From contig JADKIW010000001.1 of assembly GCA_016721115.1 (NCBI GenBank), forward strand, positions 3,177,501 through 3,241,500: a stretch of 64,000 nt of DNA, given 5' to 3'. Below the pieces are notes generated by a model. The model searched no databases. It was not told where the DNA came from and worked only from the letters and a program-made list of their open reading frames with translations. The first letter of the stretch is position 1; the number at the start of each line of letters is the position of its first letter. Of the stretch, positions 25,297 to 33,665 are shown one piece after another. This DNA is from Candidatus Defluviilinea proxima. Lineage in GTDB: Bacteria > Chloroflexota > Anaerolineae > Anaerolineales > Villigracilaceae. The position numbers were made by a program, and so were the translations under genes.

Positions 25297-26351
25297 TGTT
25301 TCGCCGGGGATGGTCGCCGTAAGATATAACGATCCCCGCGCACAGCCACGACTGGGTCGCGCAACTCGAGTTGTATCCAGCCTTCCTCGCCGGGACGTAA
25401 TTCTTCTGTGCCAAGTAGACGCAATATACCAATTGTTTCAGATGCGCCAATAAAGAATTTCACTTCCTGTCCATGTGTGATGGAGGAAGATGCATCTTTC
25501 AATAAACGAAAACGAGCATCGAGCCTGCGTGTGGGGATGTATTGACCAGGGTGTGCCACTATATCCCCGCGTTGAAGTTGGTTAATATCCACGCCAGAAA
25601 TATTCACAGCAGTGCGCGAGCCGGGGACGGCTTGTTCTTCTTTCTTCTTGTGAGTTTGTAACCCGCGAATTCTCCCCTTGATACCGCTTGGCAAAATTTC
25701 CACTTCATCGCCTGTTGATAAATGACCGTCGCTCAATGTGCCGGTGACAACTGTGCCAAATCCGCTCATGGTGAAGACGCGGTCTATCGGTAGACGTGGA
25801 CGATTCAAATCGAGCCGGGCTGGATTTTCTCGCAAGATGTTTTGGAGATGGCTGATGAGTTCATCAAGTCCTGTTCTGTTTTTTGCAGAGACTTGTACGA
25901 TGGGTGCGTTTTTTAGGACGGTATCGCCCACAGCGGCGCGAATATCTGCTTGGACGAGATCAAGCCACCCCGAGTCCCCTTCGGGGGTGATATCTGAAGC
26001 GAGATCGGTCTTTGTCAAAACAATGATGCCGGATGAAATCTGTAACAGATCCAGAATCGCAAGATGTTCCTTCGTTTGTGGCATTACGCCTTCGTCTGCG
26101 GCGATGATGAGGAGCGCGGCATCTATCCCCCCGATGCCGGATAACATGTTCTCGATAAAGTCACGATGACCAGGCACGTCAACAATACCCACCTCTTCTC
26201 CGTTCGGAAGGGTCATCCAACCGAAACCGAGTTCGATGGTCATTTCGCGCGCTTGTTCTTCTTTGAGACGGTCTGGGTGTATACCCGTCAATGCTGCGAT
26301 GAGCGTGGATTTGCCGTGGTCTACGTGGCCTGCTGTACCGATAACGCGCAT
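25281..26351 (-). CDS. selB: SelB, selenocysteine-specific elongation factor, GTPase part (frameshifted gene)
   Basis: 356 residues. SelB delivers Sec-tRNA to UGA codons. G1 is GTAGHVDHGKST, G3 is DVPGHRDF, G4 is LTKTD, and domains 2 and 3 follow (VFTMSGFGTVVTGTL onward). The frame leaves the family pattern at RRPSP: the expected PSPGETLGGG is found in the other frame, and one C appears to be missing in a CCCC run near 25310. The out-of-frame end adds only AKHWAEA. No selA, selD, tRNA-Sec or UGA-containing selenoprotein is seen in the window. This may be an assembly indel or a real loss. Confidence 0.92.
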   Translation of the reverse strand: MRVIGTAGHVDHGKSTLIAALTGIHPDRLKEEQAREMTIELGFGWMTLPNGEEVGIVDVPGHRDFIENMLSGIGGIDAALLIIAADEGVMPQTKEHLAILDLLQISSGIIVLTKTDLASDITPEGDSGWLDLVQADIRAAVGDTVLKNAPIVQVSAKNRTGLDELISHLQNILRENPARLDLNRPRLPIDRVFTMSGFGTVVTGTLSDGHLSTGDEVEILPSGIKGRIRGLQTHKKKEEQAVPGSRTAVNISGVDINQLQRGDIVAHPGQYIPTRRLDARFRLLKDASSSITHGQEVKFFIGASETIGILRLLGTEELRPGEEGWIQLELRDPVVAVRGDRYILRRPSPAKHWAEA

Positions 26352-26369
26352 TTAAAAATATTTTCCTCT

Positions 26370-26406
26370 TTCCTCTTTCTATACGGTTTGAAAGAAGAAA
26401 GAGGAA
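26370..26406 (-). terminator. Hairpin between the coiled-coil gene and selB
   Basis: An 11-bp perfect inverted repeat (26370-26380 and 26396-26406) with a 15-nt loop is followed on the minus strand by A/T-rich sequence ending about 10 nt before the selB ATG. It could act as a weak terminator or attenuator; there is no strong T-run. Confidence 0.35.
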
Positions 26407-26433
26407 TGATGCTTACAGATCGTGAGCTTAACA

Positions 26434-27639
26434 CTAAGACTGTTTCTTTGATTTTTTGGTGGTCTTGCTATGTCCCATGATGCGTTCGTAGGCCGAAAGC
26501 CATTCATGAGCCACGTTCATCAATTCTTGAAGTTGTTGTTCGGTGGCGTCTGTTGTTTGTTGCAATTGATCTTGTGTGGTCTGGAAGGACTCATCCAGTG
26601 CGCTGATGCGTTCATCAAGTTTTTGAAGGATCTTACGAATATCTTTGCCGCCTTCGTCTTGCGAAAGTGTATAACCCGTCCAGCGCTTTTGGTCATCGGC
26701 TTTGAAGGTGACCCATTCCTGCCGTAAGCGATCTTCGGCCAGTCGTTGCATCTCGGTTACTTCGTTGATGCGGCGTTCGAGTTTGGTGTTGAGTTCGTTG
26801 TATGTTTCCTGTGCGCGTTTGGCAGAGCGTAATGTTTCTTCGAGAGCTTGTGATTGGGAATCAAGCTTTTCCACTTGTTTCTGGAATTCGACGTGACTAT
26901 TGCTCCATTCCTTGTAGGCGCGTTCGCGATCAAGATGGGCAACGGATTGCTTTTCAATGAATTCATTCTGCGCGGCTTTACGTTCGGCTTCAGAGACCAT
27001 CAGTTCTTTGATGCGCGTATCGTAATGTTTGAAGCTATCGGCGGTTGTATCTACTTTGGTGCGAGTTTCTTCGATGCGCTTTCTCAAGGCGGTTAATTCG
27101 CCTTGCAAATCAGCGATGCGTTTCATATCCTGTTTTCGATTTTCATCGAACACGCGTTGAGTGCGAGATGCTTCTTCTGCGGCGCGCTTGGCTTCGTCGA
27201 TGGGGGGCTTAAGGTCCTTGATCTCCTGATGAAGGCGAGTCTCTTCTGTTGCGCGGGTTTTGAGCTCACGCCTGATAGGAGCGAACTCAGTGAGGGCCTT
27301 CTTTAATTCGTCGATCTCTTTGTTGAACGGCTCAAGGTCTTTTTGGTGCTGTGTGATCAGTTCTTTTTCACGCTTGGTATATTTCTTTTCAAGCTCATCG
27401 AGCGCATTTTTCATTTCTTCGCGTTGCTTGGCGATGATGGCATCGAACTGGTCTATGCGTGCCGAATTTGGCAGAAGCCCAGCGATCTGTTTTTCGAGTG
27501 GTTTGATCTGTTTGGCAACCGTGTCAATATTCCCCTCGTAGCCCGCGATACGTTCCTCTAATTCAATGATCGCGGCTTTGTCTTTGCGGTGCTCCTCGTC
27601 CAACCATTGCAGGCGTTTGACGATCTGTTCAAAATCCAT
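26434..27639 (-). CDS. Long coiled-coil protein of unknown function
   Basis: 401 residues, almost entirely Glu/Lys/Gln/Arg-rich heptad sequence from residue 1 to ~385. It ends in a basic tail (HSKTTKKSKKQS). There is no signal peptide, membrane helix, Walker motif or zinc site, so it is not an SMC ATPase. It resembles the rod of cytoskeletal or scaffolding proteins. CGGAGG precedes the ATG at 27639. It lies between the complex I-like membrane genes and selB on the same strand, but nothing links their functions. I do not recognise a named family. Confidence 0.8.
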   Translation of the reverse strand: MDFEQIVKRLQWLDEEHRKDKAAIIELEERIAGYEGNIDTVAKQIKPLEKQIAGLLPNSARIDQFDAIIAKQREEMKNALDELEKKYTKREKELITQHQKDLEPFNKEIDELKKALTEFAPIRRELKTRATEETRLHQEIKDLKPPIDEAKRAAEEASRTQRVFDENRKQDMKRIADLQGELTALRKRIEETRTKVDTTADSFKHYDTRIKELMVSEAERKAAQNEFIEKQSVAHLDRERAYKEWSNSHVEFQKQVEKLDSQSQALEETLRSAKRAQETYNELNTKLERRINEVTEMQRLAEDRLRQEWVTFKADDQKRWTGYTLSQDEGGKDIRKILQKLDERISALDESFQTTQDQLQQTTDATEQQLQELMNVAHEWLSAYERIMGHSKTTKKSKKQS

Positions 27640-27685
27640 ATTGCCTCCGGCGCTTTCTCTAGTAAGTTGCGGTGATTATACCGCC

Positions 27686-29083
27686 TCACCGCCCGAGGTG
27701 TTCAAACATGGTCGGCAGACTGGCAAGGATGTATTGGGCGGCCTGTGGGAGTAAGCCCAGGAGGAAGAGCCCGGTCATTCCCAGCCCAAGCATGATCCCC
27801 TGTGACCAATCTTCGTTCACCTCCCAGTTTGTATACTCATCAGCCATACTTAGGACGGCCAGTGTTCGGAAGGATGCTATCAACAAGCCGATGATTCCCA
27901 CCCCCATCCAAAATGCCAGGCTAAGTGAGACTCGTGCAAGGCCATCCCAAAGAGCAAGACGCGCAGGGAAACCCGCCAGTAACGGGAATCCGCTTGTGGA
28001 TAGGGTGGCAAGGAGCAAACCTGCACTTGCAAATGGACTGTATCGTAAGAGTCCACGCACATCGCTGAATTGCATTGTGCCAGCTCGTTCTTTGAGGATG
28101 GTTAGTGATAGCGACCAGACAGCGAGGCCCAGTGCGCGGGCAGGGAAAAGTAAAAATAGAATGGGGATGCCCAGCCTCAAGTCCAGGCTGAGCGCGAGCA
28201 GGGAAAAACCGGTTTCGGCGATAGAGCCATACGCCATGATCCGTCCGATGTGAGTTTGAAAGGCGGCCCATACTCCGCCAGTGACCACCATGAGCAAGCC
28301 GGTGAATTGAAGCGCCGTTGCCAGTTGGGGAGAGGCACGAAGCCAGGAGTAGCGGTCAATAAAACCTGCGCCAAATATTAATGTAGTTGTTGGTATGACC
28401 CAAAGAAGAAAGCCGACAACAAAAGGAGATGCTTCCTCCAGAAGCATGGGGACCCAGTTATAGAGCGGAAAGATCGCTAATAAAAATGCGAAGCCAAGCC
28501 CAAGTATGGCGGCAGATTGCGCGGCCAAGGCGAGGTTGCCGGGGCTGGCTTCCACGCCTGCTAATAGCCAGCCAGATAAAAGAATGAATGGCATGGCGAG
28601 TGTTTGATAAATAAGAAAACGAATGATCCCTTTGCCGGGGTGTTTATAGATACTCACTACCATGGGCACAGATAGCAATACCGCGGTCTCAATAAATAGC
28701 GCGGCATAGAGGAACGGCTCTACAGCAATGGACGCGACCATCAAAGCAGTGACGATCAATCCAAATGGCACGAAGCGCAACGCCGACTTGGATGCTTCTG
28801 CGCCGAAGAACCATAATGCCGCCGCGCCATAGATCAAAGCCAGCAAAGGTCCTTCTTCTGGTTTGATCTGTAACACACGGCCAAGGATATTTAATGACGA
28901 ATCGATCTTAAGTGAGAATCCGCCAATCTTCATGGCTTGTTCAATGGGAGCGAATTGTGCCATCAATGCAAGTGCAATTGCCACAAACCCGCCGGTGAAA
29001 CTTAGAATGCGCGGACTGCTAATAAGGAATAACACGAATGCAATGGCAATGGGAAGAATGATCCAGATCGTTGGCGCGTTCAT
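27686..29083 (-). CDS. NuoN/MrpD-like proton-conducting membrane subunit
   Basis: 465 residues, about 13-14 helices. It has the signature of the antiporter-like subunits of complex I, Mrp antiporters and group 4 hydrogenases: an acidic helix LFIETAVLLSVP, a Lys-bearing HPGKGIIRFLIYQ segment, and FLLAIFPLYNWVPMLLEEASPFVVGFLLW, the most conserved part (usually PxHxWxPxAhxxAP). The histidine of that motif is replaced by Tyr/Asn here. Last of a three-gene unit, it overlaps the preceding gene by 4 bp (ATGA). No catalytic complex I or hydrogenase subunit is nearby. Confidence 0.8.
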   Translation of the reverse strand: MNAPTIWIILPIAIAFVLFLISSPRILSFTGGFVAIALALMAQFAPIEQAMKIGGFSLKIDSSLNILGRVLQIKPEEGPLLALIYGAAALWFFGAEASKSALRFVPFGLIVTALMVASIAVEPFLYAALFIETAVLLSVPMVVSIYKHPGKGIIRFLIYQTLAMPFILLSGWLLAGVEASPGNLALAAQSAAILGLGFAFLLAIFPLYNWVPMLLEEASPFVVGFLLWVIPTTTLIFGAGFIDRYSWLRASPQLATALQFTGLLMVVTGGVWAAFQTHIGRIMAYGSIAETGFSLLALSLDLRLGIPILFLLFPARALGLAVWSLSLTILKERAGTMQFSDVRGLLRYSPFASAGLLLATLSTSGFPLLAGFPARLALWDGLARVSLSLAFWMGVGIIGLLIASFRTLAVLSMADEYTNWEVNEDWSQGIMLGLGMTGLFLLGLLPQAAQYILASLPTMFEHLGR

Positions 29084-29679
29084 TCTGTCTCCAGTTCATT
29101 AGCGTTCGATGCGATCATGAGATAGGACCCTACCAACGCCAACCCGAGGTTAATGATGGCGAGCAGGGCTGCAACGAGAACTGAACTTTCCACAGCGGCA
29201 TAAATGACTTCGAACCCGGCAAGGACCGTCATCAAACCGATCGTGACGCGTAATATCTGGTCGGTAACACCGAGATGCAACAATCCCATACCGATCAACA
29301 GCAGACTTCCTGCGGCGACGGCTACACCGGCGTCTGCCATCATCGCGTCTACACGAGGGGCAACGGTGGCTGCGATCAGACCAACAACCGCGGCGGCGAC
29401 TAATCGAAAGAATCGTCCTTGTGGCAGGACGCTGTATTTTTCAACGGCATCTTCATCTAGATTGGAACGTGTCATGCCAAGAATAGCGGCGCTCATCCAA
29501 CCAGCAATGATCTTGACTGTTGCCATGCCCAAAGGCCAATGTTGCAATACAAGGATGAACATGCCTACATACTGTACGGAAAGAAGAATGATCAGCCAAC
29601 GCCAGTCACGTGCAAGCAATAAGCCAGCACTGGTGATAACGATCAAAGTGATTACAACCCATGAAGAGAACGGAGACAT
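29080..29679 (-). CDS. Multi-span membrane protein in a complex I-like module (NuoJ/K or HyfE-like)
   Basis: 199 residues from ATG at 29679, placed 2 nt after the stop of the upstream gene and with AAAGGA upstream; a longer frame reaching 29739 is less likely. Six or so hydrophobic helices are seen, for example WVVITLIVITSAGLLLA and VAVAAGSLLLIGMGLLHLG. The fold and position between two antiporter-like genes suggest the small NuoJ/K or MrpC/HyfE-type subunits that help proton transfer. Sequence identity is too low to be specific. The 4-bp overlap with the next gene implies coupled translation. Confidence 0.65.
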   Translation of the reverse strand: MSPFSSWVVITLIVITSAGLLLARDWRWLIILLSVQYVGMFILVLQHWPLGMATVKIIAGWMSAAILGMTRSNLDEDAVEKYSVLPQGRFFRLVAAAVVGLIAATVAPRVDAMMADAGVAVAAGSLLLIGMGLLHLGVTDQILRVTIGLMTVLAGFEVIYAAVESSVLVAALLAIINLGLALVGSYLMIASNANELETE

Positions 29680-29681
29680 GC

Positions 29682-31244
29682 TCAGGGAGTCCTTTGTGAA
29701 AGGATGGAGACGAAAAGTGCGAGGAAGAGAAGAGTCCACATGATGCCGCTTTCACCTTCAAGCGCATTCGAGAATGTGACAGTGACTCTTCTGATCGAAC
29801 GGTATAGCCCCCAAAGCACTTGGTTGATGGAGGTAACCCATGATGATTCGGTCGGTTGTACCCAGTGTGCGCGGACCGGGTTGAGGATGCGAATGCGTGG
29901 AGTAAGCCAGATCAAGCCAAAGGTCAGAGCTGATGCGATGAGGCTGGCGATCCAGTTCCCAAGTTTGAGAGTCCCGTCCCAGCCGATGAATCCAAGAAGC
30001 AATAACGTCAACAGAATAACGTAAATCCCGAGCGGATACACGTTCCTGGCCCAAATGGGTTGATTCTCAAAAGTGGTTCGCGCAAAAGACCGTTGACTGA
30101 TGCGCAGGAACCCTGCCAACAACCCGGCTTGTGCGAGGAGCAGAAATGGAATTGCATACCAAAAATTTTCGCGTCCGCTCACCCAACCTGTTGCCGTGAT
30201 CGAAAGCGGTAGGGCCGAAATGCCCCACACACCAATGTATAACGCCCGGTTCAACCACACGTTTTCAGCGGAGGCGAGGAAGAGCGCACTCCCTGAAAGG
30301 ATGAGCGCACAGCTCCATGCAGTGGCACCGATGGGGTTGCCGCGCAAAGCTGACGCCACAGCGAGTGAAGCCAAGCCGATCATCCAATACGGACGGCCTG
30401 TCAATTCATCGGGTGAGCGAAGCCACATCCATGCGCCATACAATGCCGCGAGCGTAACGAATATCATCAAATAGGGAGTAATGGCAGATTCAACACTGGC
30501 AAGTGGAATGCGTGCCAACAGGATCAAACTTGAACCGGCAGAGGTCATGCGCAAGCCTGTACCGAATCCACGTCGAAAGGACGCTTCACTTGTATCCGGT
30601 AGACGGAATGGTAATACTCCCAGCCTGAATGCAGAAGCCATGATGAGAAGCAACCCAGCGCTCGGAGGCGCTGAAAGAAAATCAAAAACAGATCCGTTGG
30701 AAGCGCTGACCATGCTTGCCCATAACAGGATCAAGCTACCCGTTACGCGTGAAGCGAAGGATGTCACAGCGCGTTCGTTCACTTTGGGGCCTTCTGCAAA
30801 TCGCATTTGTGAAATCAACTCAGCGAGATCAATGGCCGCCCAGATCAAAACAAGGGTCAATGGGTTATCGGCTGTCACTGCCAGAACGCCAAAGGCTGTC
30901 AGTGTAAGAATGCCGATCCAGCCCCACGTGTTGGGAAAACTTTCGCGCGCCACCGCCGTGACGATCACCGCAAGACACACGGTGACCATGCTGAGCGCGA
31001 GTGCCCACGAAATTCCATCCGCAATGAAAAGCGGTGACTGACGAAAGATGATCGCAGGTTGCCAAAGAGGGAGTTGCACTATGAGTGGCATGCTGGCCTG
31101 CCAGACGAAAACACTGACCCATGCAAGCAATGCGCCTGCCACCGCCGTCAACCACGCGAACCGAAATTCGGGAAGTGTAAATTGAAGGATCAATAATGCC
31201 AGAGCTGTAACTAGCAGAATACCGATTGTGATGAATATGAACAT
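29682..31244 (-). CDS. NuoL/NuoM-like divergent membrane subunit
   Basis: 520 residues with about 14-15 helices. Segments such as FIADGISWALALSMVTVCLAVIV and LIWAAIDLAELISQMRF correspond to the usual TM4/TM5 region of NuoL/M subunits. The Lys and Glu of the proton channel are only partly conserved: AAIDLAEL replaces the usual WELM/S motif. It is the first gene of the three-gene unit and is divergently arranged from the DUF3048 gene. The unit may be a stand-alone cation or proton module, or may associate with a complex encoded elsewhere. Confidence 0.7.
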   Translation of the reverse strand: MFIFITIGILLVTALALLILQFTLPEFRFAWLTAVAGALLAWVSVFVWQASMPLIVQLPLWQPAIIFRQSPLFIADGISWALALSMVTVCLAVIVTAVARESFPNTWGWIGILTLTAFGVLAVTADNPLTLVLIWAAIDLAELISQMRFAEGPKVNERAVTSFASRVTGSLILLWASMVSASNGSVFDFLSAPPSAGLLLIMASAFRLGVLPFRLPDTSEASFRRGFGTGLRMTSAGSSLILLARIPLASVESAITPYLMIFVTLAALYGAWMWLRSPDELTGRPYWMIGLASLAVASALRGNPIGATAWSCALILSGSALFLASAENVWLNRALYIGVWGISALPLSITATGWVSGRENFWYAIPFLLLAQAGLLAGFLRISQRSFARTTFENQPIWARNVYPLGIYVILLTLLLLGFIGWDGTLKLGNWIASLIASALTFGLIWLTPRIRILNPVRAHWVQPTESSWVTSINQVLWGLYRSIRRVTVTFSNALEGESGIMWTLLFLALFVSILSQRTP

Positions 31245-31288
31245 GCAAACGTAATTTTATCAGGATTTGCAGCCACCCCTGATTGTTG

Positions 31289-31294
31289 TACAAT
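31289..31294 (+). promoter_or_regulatory. -10 box 6 nt from the DUF3048 ATG
   Basis: TACAAT ends 6 nt before ATG 31301, the spacing expected when transcription starts at the ATG itself. No ribosome-binding site precedes this start. Confidence 0.5.
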
Positions 31295-31300
31295 TTGCCC

Positions 31301-32548
31301 ATGCGATTGACCGTTACCACCCTTGTGTGCATTGCTCTTTTACTTTCAGGATGTACTACTACCAAACCCGAAACTGTATCTGCCATCGGACTTTCCTCCC
31401 CGACGCCCTTTCAACCGGGACAAGAAACCGCCCCTGACTCACTGTATGCTGATTCGGCCCCAACACCCTTATCCTTGCCGACGGTGAGTCCTCTCAACTC
31501 TGCGCCGACAGAGATTCCTCTCACCCCAACAGCGACCGTCCCTCCCACGCCAACAGTTCCACCCGTCATCAACCCGCTGACCGGCCTCCCACAAGCGGAC
31601 CCCTCCCGCATGGATCGCAGACCGATGGCGATCAAGATCGCCAACTATCCGCGGTATATTCGCCCGCAATCGGGGCTCTCGTTGGCCGATCAGGTTTTTG
31701 AATATTACATCGAAGATGGATTGACGCGTAACATCGCCATCTTTTACGGCAACGACTCGGAATGGGTGGGGCCGGTACGCTCCGGCAGATTCTTCGATGA
31801 AAACATCGCGCGCATGTACCAGTCATTTTTGGTGTTCAAATTTGCAGATAAGCGCGTGCTTGAATATTTCAAAACGACCGATATTGCTCAATTCCTTGTA
31901 GTTCCTTCGTTTGGCAATTGTCCTCCCTTCAAAGGCATGGACGAGCGCAAGATCGAAGTGTACAACAATCAATATTTCAATACGATCTTGTGGGCCGATT
32001 GCGTGACAAAGAATAACCTGCCCAACGACAAACCCTATCTAAGCGGTTTGTTCAGCGCGGACCCTCCTACTGCATCCAGTGTGAGCGGCACGGACGTGTA
32101 CACATATTTCTCTGAATACTCTTACAACCATTGGGCTTATGACTCGGGTACTCAGCAATATCTGCGTTTTCAAGAGACCGACGATATGATAAACAACAAG
32201 GAAGAGAAATATGCGCCCCTGATCGACAATGTGACCGGTCAACAGGTGCATGCCGCAAATATCGTCGTCATCTTTACATATCACACCTTTTCCAATCCGT
32301 TCGATGAAGATGACGAGGTCTATCACATTGACCTGACGGGTGGCGGCGAAGCGTATGTCTTTCGTGATGGAGTCGGCATCCCTGCAAAATGGAGCCGCCT
32401 CATGCCCAATCAACCGCTTTTATTGACCACCACTTACGGCGAACAGATCGCATTGCGCCCCGGCATCACATATTACGAAGTGATCGGCAAGAATTCTTAT
32501 GCGTCACAAGGCGATGGCGAATGGTTCTTCCATCACGCAACGCCATAA
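31301..32548 (+). CDS. DUF3048 domain lipoprotein (YerB-like)
   Basis: 415 residues from ATG 31301 (MRLTVTTLVCIALLLSGC), a lipoprotein signal with the lipobox Cys. A Thr/Pro linker (PTATVPPTPTVPP) is followed by the DUF3048 domain: NPLTGLPQADPSRMDRRP, AIKIANYPRYIRPQSGLSLAD and VGPVRSGRFFD. The C-terminal half contains YNHWAYDSGTQQYLRFQ and GQQVHAANIVVIFTYH. The family includes Bacillus YerB; it is extracytoplasmic and its function is unknown. Immediately upstream is a -10 box with no ribosome site, so the mRNA is probably leaderless. It is divergent from the complex I-like module. Confidence 0.92.
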   Translation: MRLTVTTLVCIALLLSGCTTTKPETVSAIGLSSPTPFQPGQETAPDSLYADSAPTPLSLPTVSPLNSAPTEIPLTPTATVPPTPTVPPVINPLTGLPQADPSRMDRRPMAIKIANYPRYIRPQSGLSLADQVFEYYIEDGLTRNIAIFYGNDSEWVGPVRSGRFFDENIARMYQSFLVFKFADKRVLEYFKTTDIAQFLVVPSFGNCPPFKGMDERKIEVYNNQYFNTILWADCVTKNNLPNDKPYLSGLFSADPPTASSVSGTDVYTYFSEYSYNHWAYDSGTQQYLRFQETDDMINNKEEKYAPLIDNVTGQQVHAANIVVIFTYHTFSNPFDEDDEVYHIDLTGGGEAYVFRDGVGIPAKWSRLMPNQPLLLTTTYGEQIALRPGITYYEVIGKNSYASQGDGEWFFHHATP

Positions 32549-32659
32549 AATTTGGATGGCAGGTGCGACCCTTCAGGCCCGTCAAGGATTTTTTCTTTTT
32601 TGGCGGGTCGTCCCTATGTTTGTTCGGGAAATTCTATGCAACAAGCTTATAAGATGAGA

Positions 32660-32665
32660 TAAAAT
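32660..32665 (+). promoter_or_regulatory. -10 box 6 nt from the zinc-ribbon protein ATG
   Basis: TAAAAT ends 6 nt before ATG 32672, the same spacing as at the DUF3048 gene, and no ribosome site is present. Confidence 0.4.
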
Positions 32666-32671
32666 ACCATT

Positions 32672-33196
32672 ATGACCCTTGACCCCACATTCGTAAGCAA
32701 CCTACTCCTCGTGTTGACCGGCTTCGGCGGGGCATTTCTTGCCGCGTTGTGGATCTCGCTCATCATCTGGACGTACCGTGACATCCGCACACGCGCACGC
32801 GACCCGTTGGTGCACACCCTCGCCACTTTGCTGGTGGCTGTGCTCAACCTGCCGGGGATTTTGGTGTACCTCATCCTGCGTCCCACACGGACTCTTGAAG
32901 AGGATTACCAAAAGACCCTCGAAGAGGAAGCCTTGCTTCAAGCGCTTGAGGACCTTCCACTTTGCCCGGGTTGCGAACGCCGCGTCAAAGACGAGTGGCA
33001 GGTTTGCCCGAATTGCCACACCAAACTCAAGAAGAACTGCGAAAACTGCAACAAGCTGATGGAACTGCCGTGGAATATCTGTCCGTATTGCGGCACACCC
33101 GCCGCAGGCATGCGACGTGACGCTGCCGTCAGCGTGGATGATGCCCTGCGCGGTTTGAAGCTGAACGATGATGATGGGGAAGCGAAAACAGAATAA
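32672..33196 (+). CDS. Membrane protein with double zinc-ribbon domain
   Basis: 174 residues. Two hydrophobic helices (about 8-33 and 46-68) are followed by an acidic linker and two Cys4 zinc ribbons: CPGCERRVKDEWQVCPNC and CENCNKLMELPWNICPYC. The tail is acidic. Double zinc ribbons of this kind commonly mediate protein or nucleic-acid contacts at the membrane; the partner is unknown. The next gene follows 21 bp later and is probably co-transcribed. Confidence 0.82.
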   Translation: MTLDPTFVSNLLLVLTGFGGAFLAALWISLIIWTYRDIRTRARDPLVHTLATLLVAVLNLPGILVYLILRPTRTLEEDYQKTLEEEALLQALEDLPLCPGCERRVKDEWQVCPNCHTKLKKNCENCNKLMELPWNICPYCGTPAAGMRRDAAVSVDDALRGLKLNDDDGEAKTE

Positions 33197-33217
33197 CCAC
33201 ATTCACGACGAGGTGAT

Positions 33218-33544
33218 ATGACTAAGATCATTGGCTTGGAAGAAATACATACGGGAAGTCATCTGCAACAGGAGTTGCAACAGGGCGGGAAGTTCGTCAT
33301 CTATGAATATTGCATTTCACTGCTTGTCATCACCTTCAGAAGGTCATCCAATATCTACTTTATTCGCTCGGAAGATAACGCCATCGTAAAGGGACTTCCC
33401 TTTACCCTGCTTTCGCTTGTGCTCGGCTGGTGGGGTATCCCTTGGGGACCGATCTATACGGTCACCAGCGTGTGGACAAATTTCAGCGGCGGAAAGAACG
33501 TGACGCAAGAAGTGCTTGCTTCGATGGCTTCGGTTCAAAAATAA
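33218..33544 (+). CDS. Conserved hypothetical small membrane-associated protein
   Basis: 108 residues; GACGAGGTGAT provides a ribosome site before the ATG. The N-terminal half is soluble (LQQELQQGGKFVIYEYCIS). A central hydrophobic patch follows (LLVITFRRSS), then a Trp/Gly-rich hydrophobic segment LPFTLLSLVLGWWGIPWGP. No named domain recognised. Position 21 bp after the zinc-ribbon gene suggests a shared role. The pattern of a basic loop next to GWWGIPWGPI occurs in small proteins with membrane-dipping segments, but no function can be given. Confidence 0.7.
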   Translation: MTKIIGLEEIHTGSHLQQELQQGGKFVIYEYCISLLVITFRRSSNIYFIRSEDNAIVKGLPFTLLSLVLGWWGIPWGPIYTVTSVWTNFSGGKNVTQEVLASMASVQK

Positions 33545-33566
33545 ATATAGCGAAACCAGTAAAAGC

Positions 33567-33603
33567 AACAGGCTGGCCTGAGATGGGTCAGCTTGTTTTG
33601 ATT
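33567..33603 (+). terminator. Terminator after the small membrane protein gene
   Basis: A 12-bp stem with two G-U pairs (33567-33578 with 33586-33597) is followed by TTTTGATTT. It ends the transcript of the zinc-ribbon pair before the menC promoter. Confidence 0.65.
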
Positions 33604-33623
33604 TAAGGATTAATTTCCTTGAA

Positions 33624-33632
33624 TGCTATAAT
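33624..33632 (+). promoter_or_regulatory. Extended -10 promoter of menC
   Basis: TGCTATAAT (TG dinucleotide, one base, TATAAT) lies 33 nt upstream of the menC ATG. The -35 region is weak, as expected for an extended -10 promoter. Confidence 0.55.
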
Positions 33633-33665
33633 CCAGTTTATATCCCCCCACAGGAACCCTCTCCC

